This document shows, piece after piece, positions 1 through 9,600 of a stretch of DNA of 64,000 nt (positions are counted from its first letter, which is position 1; each line of letters begins with the position of its first letter). Origin of the DNA: Planctomycetaceae bacterium. Lineage in GTDB: Bacteria; Planctomycetota; UBA1135; GCA-002686595. The notes below the pieces were generated by a model. That model was not told the origin of the DNA and made no database searches. It saw only the letters and a list, made by a program, of their open reading frames with translations. Position numbers and translations under genes: made by a program. The stretch spans positions 62,001 through 126,000 of the forward strand of contig WGMC01000020.1 of assembly GCA_016125265.1 (NCBI GenBank). The letters are read 5' to 3'.

Positions 1-2
1 TC

Positions 3-35
3 GCGGGCTACGTGCTGGGCTTCCGCCGCGGTTGA
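3..35 (+). CDS. C-terminal end of an unknown gene (partial)
   Basis: Frame 3 is open from the left edge and ends in TGA at 33-35, giving the tail AGYVLGFRRG. A gene entering from the left would fit the coding density here. Ten residues are too few to assign a family. Chance openness of so short a stretch cannot be excluded. Confidence 0.3.
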   Translation, partial: AGYVLGFRRG

Positions 36-76
36 TCGGCGCCGCCCGACCCGTCCGACCTGGGCGGCTCTGCTGC

Positions 77-82
77 TAGAGT
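77..82 (+). promoter_or_regulatory. -10-like hexamer upstream of the KptA-like gene
   Basis: TAGAGT preceded by TGC lies in an otherwise very GC-rich stretch ahead of the gene starting at 259. Related hexamers (TAGACT, TAGTCT, TACCCT) occur ahead of other genes here. No clear -35 box is seen and the predicted leader would be about 170 nt, so this is only a candidate. Confidence 0.2.
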
Positions 83-258
83 GTCTCTCCCCCCACGGCA
101 CCCCTCGCCTTGGCCCCATCCACCACTCGGCGCCGCCTACCCGCGGCCGCCGGGCCCACGTCCCCTTCGGCCCGCGCGCCGGCTCGCCCTGTGCAAGACA
201 GGCCCGGCCCTTCAGCGCGGCCCCCCGAACTCACAGACCGGCCCCCCGAACCTTCGCC

Positions 259-2001
259 ATGATCGATCCCGCGCTCCACGAGCGAATCACCCGCTCCCTG
301 GCCTTCATGCTGCGCCACCGCCCCGAACGTTTCGACCTGGAGGTGGACGCCCACGGGTTTGCCGACGTGGAGGAGGTGCTCTGCGCGCTCAACGAACGCC
401 TGGGTGAGCCCCTCGAAGAAGAGGACCTGATCGATGCGGTCAACGGCGGCGACCGCCAGCGCTACGAGATCGTCGACAATCGCATCCGCGCGCTCTACGG
501 ACACTCGATTCCGGTCGAACCCGGGCCCGACAGCAAACCGCCCGAGTACCTGTTCGTCGCGATCCCGACGCGCGATGTCGACCGCGCCCAGCGTTTTGGT
601 TTGCGCGGCGGACGGCGCAGCTACTTGCACCTAGCGCTGACGCCCGAGGACGCGCGCGAGAGCGGCCGCCGCAGCGCCGTCGAATACACCCTGCTCACGA
701 TCCGCGCCCTGGACGCGTGGGAGGAGGGGGTCAACTTCTACGACAGGAAGGCCCTGTTCCTGGCGGAGGAAGTGCCCACCGAAATGATCGATGTGGGGCC
801 CAGCTACGACGACGGCGAGGACCCGGAAGAGCGCGGTTCGCGCGGCGGGGATCGCGGTGAAGCTGGCGGCGATCGCGGCGGAGATCGCGGTCGTCGGCGC
901 CGGCGCGGCGGGCGCCGGCGCGGCGGACGCACGGACGACTACGAACGCGCGCCGGCCGCGTCCCGCGAATCCTTCCGCGCGCCGGAACCCAGCCGCGGCA
1001 CCAACTACGACGCTCCTGACGCGGAGCCGGAGTTGGGCGGCGATCTGCTCGACGACGACGTGGAGTTCGAGCCCGTGCTCGAGCACGACGACCACGAGGG
1101 TCACGAGCACACGAACTACGCCGAGGACGCGGACGATGACGACTTCGCCGACGACGAACTCGAGGATGTGGACGAGGTCGACGAGTTCGAGGACATCGAC
1201 GAGGACGACGACGACGACGATCGCGGCGACGTCGCCCACCGCGACGAGCGCGGCCCCGCGGAACGCGGTGGCCGTGGGCAGCCGGCCCGAGGCCCCGCGG
1301 CGCGCGGCGGCAACCGGGGCGGGAGCCACGGTGGAAGTCACGGTGGAAATCACGGTGGAAATCACGGTGGCCACCGCGGCGGCAGCCGAGATGGCGGCCG
1401 AGATGGCGGCCGCGAGGCGGCACGCCCCGGGGCCCGCTCTGCGGACACGCGCGGCGGCGATCGCGGCGGGCGCGGCGATCGGCCGGCGTCCGCGGCCCAA
1501 GGACGTGGTGGCGACGGCCGCCGGGGCGGTTCGGACCGCGGCGAACGCGGCGGCCGCGCGGCTCCGGCGCACGGCGCGTCGTTCGATGGCGCCCAAGGGC
1601 GCGGCCGTGACGGCGGCCGCAGCGACTACCGCCGCGACGACCAGCCGCGCCGCGACGAACGGCCCCGCCGGGACGAACCCCGTCGCGACGACGTACGCCG
1701 CGACGAACCGCGCCGCGAGCATGCGCGCCGCGAGGATGCGCGTCGGGACGATCGACCGCGCCCCGAGGAGCCTCGCCGCGAAACGGCGCCGCGGGACGAA
1801 CCGCGCCGACCTGAGTCGGACGGCGGCGGTTTTGGCCTCGGTGTGTTCGAGGGCCCTTCTCGTGACTCGGCTCGTGACTCGGCTCGCGAACCGCGCCGCG
1901 AAGAACGCCCCCGGCGCGAAGAGCGACCCGTGGCGGAGCCCGCCCCCCGTCCCACTCCGCCCGCCCAGGACGACGGTCCGGGTTTCGGCGCCGGCCTCTG
2001 A
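259..2001 (+). CDS. KptA/Tpt1-like RNA 2'-phosphotransferase with long disordered tail
   Basis: The N-terminal ~180 residues match the KptA/Tpt1 family, which moves an internal RNA 2'-phosphate to NAD+. Visible marks are the LRH motif (R19-H20), the RIRALYGHS segment (residues 75-83, family pattern IRAxQGHS) and the RRSYLHLA segment (119-126, family pattern RxHVHLS). The usual HGT triplet expected near residue 100 reads VAI, so NAD binding may be altered. From about residue 180 to 580 the chain is low-complexity: RGG/GGR runs, an acidic D/E block near 255-320, GGSH/GGNH repeats near 355-373, then RRDE/RRDD repeats. The family is normally about 180-220 residues. The tail resembles RNA-binding disordered tails (inference). 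It lies 9 bp upstream of the next gene and is probably cotranscribed with it. The family is fairly certain; activity is not. Confidence 0.8.
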   Translation: MIDPALHERITRSLAFMLRHRPERFDLEVDAHGFADVEEVLCALNERLGEPLEEEDLIDAVNGGDRQRYEIVDNRIRALYGHSIPVEPGPDSKPPEYLFVAIPTRDVDRAQRFGLRGGRRSYLHLALTPEDARESGRRSAVEYTLLTIRALDAWEEGVNFYDRKALFLAEEVPTEMIDVGPSYDDGEDPEERGSRGGDRGEAGGDRGGDRGRRRRRGGRRRGGRTDDYERAPAASRESFRAPEPSRGTNYDAPDAEPELGGDLLDDDVEFEPVLEHDDHEGHEHTNYAEDADDDDFADDELEDVDEVDEFEDIDEDDDDDDRGDVAHRDERGPAERGGRGQPARGPAARGGNRGGSHGGSHGGNHGGNHGGHRGGSRDGGRDGGREAARPGARSADTRGGDRGGRGDRPASAAQGRGGDGRRGGSDRGERGGRAAPAHGASFDGAQGRGRDGGRSDYRRDDQPRRDERPRRDEPRRDDVRRDEPRREHARREDARRDDRPRPEEPRRETAPRDEPRRPESDGGGFGLGVFEGPSRDSARDSAREPRREERPRREERPVAEPAPRPTPPAQDDGPGFGAGL

Positions 2002-2010
2002 CATCTCCAC

Positions 2011-3054
2011 GTGGACGAGCGGCCCCGACGGAGCCCCGCGACGCCACTGGCCCCACCCGGTGCCAGCGGCGCGCGCGGCGGGGGCCGTCCCGAGGCGGTC
2101 CCCGTAACCGCGCCGCGGTTCGCCGCGTCGGCCGAGGTGCACCACCTCGTCGCCCCCGGACCGGGTCGTCGCGCGCGCCTCGCGGCGCTGGTGGCCTTCG
2201 CACCGGCCCTCGCCGCGGTGGGTTTCGACCTCGTCGGAAGCGAGCGCCTCGCGAACAGCGACCTGGTGGGCCGCAAGCCGCTCGGCGCCCTCGATGCGAC
2301 GCTCGACGGGCGCCCCCGCCGACTTCTGGTGCGCTCGCTCGAACACGGCGGACTACTGCGCTGGGCCACTGGCCGGCGCTTCCTCGATCGCGGACGGCCG
2401 TTCCGCGAACTCGAACTCGCGACCGCACTGCTCGCGACGGGTTTTCCCACGGCGACCGTCGTCGCCGCGCGGGCACGCCCGGCGCCGCTCGTCGGTTGGT
2501 GGTTGGACCTCGTCAGCGAGCGCCTCGAGGGCACCCTGGACCTTGGCACGTGGCTCGAGGCCCTGCGCGCGGGCGACGTGGGGGAGCCGGAGCGCCGCGC
2601 CGTCTTCCGCGGGCTCGGCACGCTGCTCGCGCGCGCGCACGCGCTGGGACTCGCCCACGCGGACCTGCAGCCCCGCAACGTGCTGCTGCGCCGCGGGCCC
2701 GAGCCCGAGCTGTTCCTGATCGACCTGGACCGCTCGCGGCTCGACGCCGTTTTGTCCCCGGAGCGTCGCGCCCGAAACCTCGCGCGGCTGCTGCGCTCGA
2801 CCCAACGCCGCGAGCGCCGCGGCCGGCATTTCCTGCGCCGGAGCGACGGCGCGCGGGTGCTTCGCGCCTACTGCGCCGAACTCGCGGCGCGACCCGGCCG
2901 CGCCCAGGACATCCGCCGCTTCCGCAGCGAGGGCCGCGCTGCGCTCCGCGCCCTGACTCGCGGTGTGTGGATGCACCGATTCGGCTGGTGGCTCGAGCGC
3001 ACCGCGGGCGCCAAGGTCGAGGCGCGCGACGGCGCGGCGCAGGTGCGCGGGTGA
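2011..3054 (+). CDS. WaaP/InaA-type lipopolysaccharide kinase family protein
   Basis: This is a protein-kinase-like fold of the Kdo/WaaP (InaA) group, which phosphorylates lipid A or core sugars on the cytoplasmic face of the inner membrane. The catalytic loop is HADLQPRNVLL near residues 215-225 and the metal-binding segment is FLIDLDRSRL near 234-243. The C-terminal third is Arg-rich, as is common in this group. The length (347 aa) fits, allowing for a proline-rich leader of about 45 residues after the GTG start at 2011; a later start is possible. It overlaps the next gene through TGATG. The true substrate is unknown. Confidence 0.75.
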   Translation: MDERPRRSPATPLAPPGASGARGGGRPEAVPVTAPRFAASAEVHHLVAPGPGRRARLAALVAFAPALAAVGFDLVGSERLANSDLVGRKPLGALDATLDGRPRRLLVRSLEHGGLLRWATGRRFLDRGRPFRELELATALLATGFPTATVVAARARPAPLVGWWLDLVSERLEGTLDLGTWLEALRAGDVGEPERRAVFRGLGTLLARAHALGLAHADLQPRNVLLRRGPEPELFLIDLDRSRLDAVLSPERRARNLARLLRSTQRRERRGRHFLRRSDGARVLRAYCAELAARPGRAQDIRRFRSEGRAALRALTRGVWMHRFGWWLERTAGAKVEARDGAAQVRG

Positions 3055-4580
3055 TGGCGCACCGCGATGCGGACGCGGGAGCCGCGCGATGCGGCGCGGG
3101 CCCACGCGACGGGGTGTGTGCCGCGTTTCTCGGCGCGGCTGCCGCCGTCGTGTTTGCACTCCTGGCCCAGGGCCGCCTCTGGGGCGACGGGTATCCGCTG
3201 TTCGAACTCGCGGTGTTCGAGCCGCGCCCCTGGTGGTTCACGTGGGTGCACGCGGCGTACCTTCCGCTCGCCCGCCTCGCGGTCCTGTTGGACCCGTTCG
3301 GGCAGCCGTTCAAGGCCATGGGCCTCGTGTCGAGTGTGCCAGCGGGTGCGGCGGTGGGGCTTGGCTTCCTGCTCGCGCGTCAGTTCGGCGCGCCGCGGAT
3401 GTCGGCGCTGTTGGCGGCCCTCCTCGCCGGCACGGTGCCGGCCGCCGCGCGGTTCGCCACGTTGATCGAGCTGCACGCCCTGCACGGGTTCGCGGTGGCC
3501 GCGTGCCTCGTCGCGATCACGGCGCTGGCGCCGCGGCTCACGTCGCGGGGGTTCGTGTGGGCGCTCGTGCTGCTCTTCCTGCCGATTGCCGCGACTCACT
3601 TGAGCGCGCCGACGCTCGGGCCAGGATGGTTGGCGTTTGGATGGTTGTTGGCGCGCCACCACCACCCGGAGCTCGTGCGGGGACCCAACCTGTTTCGCTT
3701 CGCCGGCATCGTCGCCCTCGGCACCGCGCTGGTGTTCGCCGTAGTCGTAGCAACGGTGCAGTTCACGTTCCACTCGTTGGTCGAGGGCACCACGGTGGGC
3801 ACGGCCGCGGATCTTGTGTTCTTCCCCGGCGGCGGATTCTCGCTCGACTTCCTCTGGTCCGACTGGGTGCTCTCCCTCTCGTTCGCGGGGGCGTTGCTCG
3901 CCGTGCTCTTCGCGCTCGCCGTGGTGCCGCGCGGACCACTTTCCCGGGAGGGCCGCGCGGTCGTGCGTGTGGGCCTCGTGTGGTGGCTCGGGCCGCTCGT
4001 GTTCTTCTCGGCTTGGGGCATGCCGAACGAGGGCGGGTACGCGGTCGCGAGCTTGCCGGTGGCCGCGCTCGTGTTGTCGCGTGCCTTCGAGTTGCCGCGC
4101 GCCCGGGTTGTCCTCGCCACCGCCGCGCTGCTGCTCGTCGCTCAGTGTGCGCACAGCTACCGCGACATCACGGCATGGAGGGAACTGCACCGATTCGCCA
4201 AGCGGCCGCAGCGCATCGAAGCGCTGGCCGCCGCCCTGCCCGAAGGCGGCACGGTGCTTTCGTTCGATCCCCTGCACCAACCGGCGCACATCGAGCTCAA
4301 CCGTGTGCGCGAAGTCGACCTGCTCTACCTGATCCGCCGCGCCCAACTCGACGGCCACTCCGAAGCCGAGATCGTCAGGGAAGTCGCGCGGTGGCTCGAC
4401 GGCGCCGTGCGGCACGGCCGGGCCCCGCGCCTCTTCGACGTCTCCTACCGCAGCCTGCCGCTCGAGGGCACAGGCTTCGAAAGCCTGGTGGAGCCCCTGG
4501 AATCCGCGATCTCTTCCCGCTTCCGCCCGGTGCCGATCGACAGCCCCCTCTGGCCCCTGGTGCGCCTCGAGCCGCGCTGA
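3054..4580 (+). CDS. polytopic membrane protein, glycosyltransferase-like (508 aa)
   Basis: An ATG at 3054 overlaps the stop of the upstream kinase gene (TGATG), and an in-frame GTG lies just before it at 3051. The protein has about ten hydrophobic segments and a soluble C-terminal tail of roughly 120 residues. After the first helix there is a GDGYPLFE segment in the loop where GT39/PMT-like enzymes carry acidic residues, and the general build is like theirs. No family motif is complete, so polyprenyl-phosphate glycosyltransferase is only a suggestion. It resembles the protein at 14818-16350 in size and design. Its place behind a WaaP-like kinase suggests envelope glycan or lipid modification. 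Confidence 0.65.
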   Translation: MAHRDADAGAARCGAGPRDGVCAAFLGAAAAVVFALLAQGRLWGDGYPLFELAVFEPRPWWFTWVHAAYLPLARLAVLLDPFGQPFKAMGLVSSVPAGAAVGLGFLLARQFGAPRMSALLAALLAGTVPAAARFATLIELHALHGFAVAACLVAITALAPRLTSRGFVWALVLLFLPIAATHLSAPTLGPGWLAFGWLLARHHHPELVRGPNLFRFAGIVALGTALVFAVVVATVQFTFHSLVEGTTVGTAADLVFFPGGGFSLDFLWSDWVLSLSFAGALLAVLFALAVVPRGPLSREGRAVVRVGLVWWLGPLVFFSAWGMPNEGGYAVASLPVAALVLSRAFELPRARVVLATAALLLVAQCAHSYRDITAWRELHRFAKRPQRIEALAAALPEGGTVLSFDPLHQPAHIELNRVREVDLLYLIRRAQLDGHSEAEIVREVARWLDGAVRHGRAPRLFDVSYRSLPLEGTGFESLVEPLESAISSRFRPVPIDSPLWPLVRLEPR

Positions 4581-4592
4581 CGGCGGTGGGCG

Positions 4593-6539
4593 TTACGGCC
4601 CGCCGAAAGAGATCGTGGGCTCCGCTGTCAGCACCAAACGCGTCGCGTCGCGGCCGTTCAGCGGGGGAAGTTGCAGGGCCACGGCGCCTCTTGGGATGCG
4701 CAGGATGCGGGCGTTTTCTGCCCCCGGGATTGGCTTGCTGGGCGAGCTGACCCACTCGATTTGTTGTGTCGATCCGTCGCGCATTTCGATTTGTACTCCG
4801 GCCAACCATTCCATCGAAACGAACTCTCCTTCGGGTGGCACCAGGGTGAGGTCGCGGCGCACGGCGACCACCCACCGGTGGACAAGGGACTCGGCTAGGT
4901 CGAACGTGGCGTACTCGCCGGGCGCTCCTTCGATGGAGAGGGTGAGCGATAGACGTGCGTTGGGCAGTGACGGTATCCGAAGCAGCCCGTCCAGAGTGAC
5001 CGAGCGTCGAGGTGGCCAAGCCCTTGCGGGCACTTCCCCGTCGAGTGGTATCCCGCTGGCGTTGGCGGCCTGCTGAACCGAAACGCGGCTGCCGTCGAAC
5101 GTCTCCCCATCGGTTCCGACGATCTCGATCGTCGCCTCCACCGCGGGCGGCACATCCACGACCAAGTCGTGCTCAACCAGCTCGTCGGCGATGATCGAGA
5201 TGGCAAGCGGTTCGATCGCGACGGCAGCGCGCCCGGACGGGATGGCCCGCATGGTGAAGGAGTAACCGCCGTCCACAGGTTGCAGACCCTCCCCGCGGCG
5301 GAACGTGTGGCTTTGGCCTGCATCGAGCGCGTCCAACTCCCGGACGCCAACAGAGGTCACCGTGTCACCCCAATCGGTTTCGTCGATCCACACGTACCCA
5401 TTGCGGTGGGGGCGGTCTGCGAGGACTCCGAAGGTCAAAGTCGCTTCCCCCGATCCGTTTTCAGCGGTTGCGACCTGTGGTCCCGCAGTTCCAAGGGTCC
5501 GGGCCCCGCGCATCCAATGGCCGCGGACACGGTAGGTGCCGCGCTTCAAGCCCCGGACCGTGGCCTCGCCATCCGCGAACGCCAGTTCGGCGTGGTAGGC
5601 GGGGCCACCGCGGGAGATGGGGGCAAACTGGATGCGCACCGTGTCGGTCGGTTGCGCGGCCGCGCCCGAAGCGCGCCACTCCACGCGGAACTGCGCGTCG
5701 GGCCCGAGTTCCACAACTTCTGGAAAACGCCTGTCGACGCCGCCCAGCGGCAGATACGCCACTTCGCGATCCCGTGCGCCGAAGACTACCTCGCCAAAGT
5801 GGGGCCCAGTGGGCAACGAGAACGGCGACGACTCCTGCCCGGGTTCCAGGTCGTGACGGAGCGTCGCCACGGGCACTCCTACCGCGGCCAACTGGATGCT
5901 CTCCCTCTCCGACAGTCGGCGCCACTCGAACTCCTCTAGATCGGAGTAGGACGCTGGGTCGACGACGCGCACGACCCTTGTGTAGCTGACAAAAACCGCC
6001 GGATCGGGCGCTGCCAAGAGATCGTCGAGCGAGCGGCCGCTCTGCGCCCACGCGTGGACGAGATCGTCGCGACGGGGCAGCCAGTCCACGGGTTCTCCGG
6101 CGAACCCAGCGGTCTCGTCCGGATCGATGGTGATCGCGCCGTTCTCCACCCAAAACGAGTGGATCAGGACCGGAGGCTTTGCATCCACTCGGTACACGTC
6201 GAGTGCTAGCCCTTCGAAGTTTGGCGCTTCCGCTTCGCCGGCGCCCGAGCCCCACAGTACGACCGGTACGCGGGTGATGTCGGCTGCCGCGCTCGAGCGC
6301 GCATTGGGGACGCTCGGGATCTCCAGCGCGGACTGCAGCGGGAGCGTGGGCTCCGCGTCGAAACTCTGCCCACTTGGCGCGACCAAAGAGGGCTTGCGCG
6401 TATCCACTGCCCAGAACGCGAGCCCAAGTGCCACCACGCCGAGGGCTCCGATCCAAATGTGCCGCACGTACTGTCTCTCCACTCGGGTTGCCTTGCGCAC
6501 AGAGGTCCTTCCGCTCGCGCCGCGGAGCGCGCCTTGCAT
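4593..6539 (-). CDS. membrane-anchored beta-rich protein 1 of 3 (648 aa)
   Basis: The function is not recognised. The N-terminus is short and basic, followed by one transmembrane segment (about residues 29-45) and a variable linker. Around 580 residues of beta-rich sequence follow, with segments like those of carboxypeptidase-regulatory/Ig-like folds, for example GTYRVRGHWMRGA. There is no lipobox or enzyme motif. It is convergent with the upstream membrane protein, 12 bp apart. Two other proteins here (12655-14721 and 16669-18108) have the same architecture. I infer an inner-membrane anchor with a periplasmic beta domain. A -10-like TACCCT lies 8 nt upstream of the start codon. Confidence 0.6.
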   Translation of the reverse strand: MQGALRGASGRTSVRKATRVERQYVRHIWIGALGVVALGLAFWAVDTRKPSLVAPSGQSFDAEPTLPLQSALEIPSVPNARSSAAADITRVPVVLWGSGAGEAEAPNFEGLALDVYRVDAKPPVLIHSFWVENGAITIDPDETAGFAGEPVDWLPRRDDLVHAWAQSGRSLDDLLAAPDPAVFVSYTRVVRVVDPASYSDLEEFEWRRLSERESIQLAAVGVPVATLRHDLEPGQESSPFSLPTGPHFGEVVFGARDREVAYLPLGGVDRRFPEVVELGPDAQFRVEWRASGAAAQPTDTVRIQFAPISRGGPAYHAELAFADGEATVRGLKRGTYRVRGHWMRGARTLGTAGPQVATAENGSGEATLTFGVLADRPHRNGYVWIDETDWGDTVTSVGVRELDALDAGQSHTFRRGEGLQPVDGGYSFTMRAIPSGRAAVAIEPLAISIIADELVEHDLVVDVPPAVEATIEIVGTDGETFDGSRVSVQQAANASGIPLDGEVPARAWPPRRSVTLDGLLRIPSLPNARLSLTLSIEGAPGEYATFDLAESLVHRWVVAVRRDLTLVPPEGEFVSMEWLAGVQIEMRDGSTQQIEWVSSPSKPIPGAENARILRIPRGAVALQLPPLNGRDATRLVLTAEPTISFGGP

Positions 6540-6547
6540 CCGCAGCT

Positions 6548-6553
6548 AGGGTA
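6548..6553 (-). promoter_or_regulatory. -10-like hexamer 8 nt before the start codon
   Basis: On the minus strand TACCCT is followed by 8 nt and then the ATG of the anchored beta protein. This spacing would place transcription initiation at or next to the start codon, consistent with a leaderless message. No -35 box is evident. Confidence 0.25.
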
Positions 6554-6613
6554 GCGGTCACGGCGCGTTGCCGATGGGCTCCCGTGCCGTTGTGACGCGA
6601 CCGTGACGGCCTG

Positions 6614-9600
6614 TCAAAGGGGCGGGGGGGCCGACATGCGCGGGTAGACGGGGCCGTCGGGGCTGAGGACGGCTTCCAAGAGGGTCGTGGAGTAGCTGCG
6701 TTGGGCCTTGCGCAGGGCCGGATCCTCGATGCGCTCGTTGTCGCGGCGCATGCGGCGGCGCAGGTCGACGACCAACTGGCGCGATTCGGATTCGTGACCG
6801 GCCGAGTGCAGCACCAGCGCGCGGGTGCCGGTGACGGCGATGCGGTCGAACAGTTCGGCGCCGTGGCGTTCGACGATTTCGAGCGATCGCGCGCTGTCGG
6901 TCAGGGCGTCGGACATCGCGCGGCGGCCGGAGGTCGCCATCGCGCGGCGGATGCGCGCGCGGATGGAAAGGCCCAGGGCCTCGGCGCGGTAGAAGCCGAT
7001 CTCGCGGGCGGCGGCCAACGCGCGGTCGACGGACGCGTGGGAGCGGGGGTCGTCGCGCTCCCACAGGAGGATCGCGAGCCAAAGCGACGCGAGGGCTTTG
7101 GAACGGCGGTCCTCGATCTCCTCCGCGAGCAACAGCGCTTCGGAGAGGTGCACCTCGGCGTCCTCGGCGCGGTCCAGGTCGAGCAACAGACCACCCTGCC
7201 GCGCGAGGGCCTCGGCCTCGGTGCGCCGCTCGCCGGCGCGGCGCGCGAGCGCCACGGCGTGTTTGGCCGCGCCCAACGCGCGCGCGGGGCGCCCGGCCGA
7301 ACGGAAGATGCGCGCGCGCAGCACGTGGGCCAGCGCCAACGCACCGGGCCGCGGCGGTTCGGCGTCGCGCAGTTTGCGCAGGGCGCGGTCGACGTGGTCG
7401 AGGGCCGGCTCGATCCAATCGTCGTGGGCTTCGAGTTGCGCGCGCGCCAACCACGTGAGCGCGAGCTGCAAGTCGTCCACCGCGAGGGACTCCGCGCGGC
7501 TCAACAGCTCGCGTCCCTCGTCGAACTGCCCCACGTGGGCCTGGACGTGCGCAAGGCGGCGCAACGATTCGGCGAGCAGCGCGTCCGCACCGGCGCGTTC
7601 GGCCAGTTGCGAGGTGTTGCGCAGCATGCCGCGCGCCAACCCGTACTGGCCCGTCGCGACGGCGTAGCGTCCGTGCAAGAGGTAGATGCGCGCGGCGGTT
7701 TCCGGGTCGCGCTCCGGGTCTGGATCGCGCTCGGCCAGCCGGTCCAGAAGCTCGCGCTCTTCCTCGCGCGCGCCGAGCCGATCCGCGGCATCGGCAGCGG
7801 CTTCGAGCAGCTCGAGCTCGAGTCCCGCCGGCGCTGCGCCCGTCCCAAGCGCATCCACGGCCTCTAGCCCAAACCGCGCGAGCTGCAGCGCGCGTTGTGG
7901 GTACCCGCGCGATGTGGCGTGGGCGAGCAGCGGGCGCAGCAGCGCGAGCAACGCGCGCCACTCCTCGGCTGCGCGCAGGTGGAATGCCCGCTGCCACGCG
8001 TCGTCGGCGCGCGCGGCGGCTCCGGGCTCGGGCTCGAGCGCACGCGCGGCCATGCGGTGCAGTCGGCGCTTGCGCTCCTTCGGAATGGCGCGGTAGATCG
8101 CCTCGCGGTAGGAGGGCCGCGCGAAACGGAAGCGGTTGCTGGCCGCCACGAGCCAACCGCGGCGCACCAGTTCGGTCAGCACGCGGTCCAGTTCGGGGCG
8201 AGTCGTGGGAGGGAAGGCACGCTGCACGAACTCGGCCTCCAGACGGCCTCCGACCACCGCCAATCGGTCGAGCCAAAGGCGTGTGGCCGCGTCGAGCGCC
8301 CGGTAGCGCTCGCGGATCGTGCGGTCGAGGGACTTGGGCGGCGGCAGCGCGTCGGGCGCGACGAGCAGGTCGAGGCGCGGGTCGTCGTCCGAATGGGGCG
8401 CGGCTTCGTTGCGCTCCAAGAGCCGCCGCAAGAGTTCCACCACGAGCCCCGGATTGCCGCGGCTGCGCGCGAACAGCACACGCGAGAGCCGCAGCCGCGG
8501 CGCCGAGGGGTGGAAGAGGCGTTGCACCAGCTCCTCCACGTCGGCCTGCCCGATGGGGCCCAAGGTCAGCCGCAGCACAGCGGCACCGGAGTCCTCCGCG
8601 CCGATGCGTTCCATGACGCGCGCAAACGTCTCCGGCGACTCGGGTGCTTCGGATTCGTCGTACCCCAGCAGCAAGAGCGCGCGGCTCTGCCCCGTACCCG
8701 CCGACGAGAGCGCCTCACGCACACGCTGCACGGCGAGCAACGTCATCTCGGCGCCTTGCTCCAAATCGTCGACGGCGAGCACCAGCGGCTGTTCGCGGGC
8801 GAGTGCCAGCGCCCATTGGGACAGTGCGAGCGCAAACGAATCGCGGTTGGCCTCGGCCGTCGTCGGGTCGAGGGCCGCGAGCAGGGCCTCCGCTTCGCGG
8901 GGCGGCACGAGCCGCGCGAGCAGTTCGGCCTCGCGCCGGCCGGGCGCGGACTCCTCGGGCAACTGCAACCAACGCTGCAAGAGGCGCAGGCCAGCGCCGA
9001 ACGGGCGCGCCTCGGAGAGCTCCGAACAGCGTGTGTAGAGGTAGAGCGGCGGCTCGAGGCCCGCGCGCGCCCGCGCGGCGAACGCGTTGAAGAGGCGCGA
9101 CTTGCCACTGCCCGCGGCGCCCGAGATCAGCGCCACGGATAGGGTCGTGTCCTGGCTCTGGTACGCGTTGACGAGGGCGGCGAGTTCGGCGCCGCGGCCG
9201 ACGAGCGGCGCGAAGTGCTCCTGGCCCGTGCGCGGCGACGACAGTTCCGTGCTGCCGCCGATGGCGCGGCTGATCTCGCGGCGCCACCACTCGCCGGATT
9301 CGCCCGCTTCGGCGCGCTCGGCCAACTCGGCGGCGGTGGGGCGCTCCTCGGGCCGCCGCCGCAGCGCGCATTCCAGGTACGCGTCGAGGAACGGGCTGAG
9401 TTGGGGCGCGAGGCGCGACGGTGGCAGGTAACGGCCCGTCGCGATCGCGGCCAGCAGATCGTCGGCGCCCGGCGCCAGGGCGCGGCGCAGGAGCTGGCCG
9501 CTGGAGTTGCCCGCGGAGCTGCCGCGGCCGCGCTGGCTCTTGGGCGCGAAGGGGTGTTCGCCCGAGCACAGCTCGAAGAGCACGACCCCGAGGGCGAAGA

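Noticed and set aside
631..2346. Minus-strand frame of 571 aa opposite the KptA-like tail
   Set aside because: It is a shadow of GC-rich low-complexity coding DNA; composition is Ala/Arg/Val-rich and no family is recognised.
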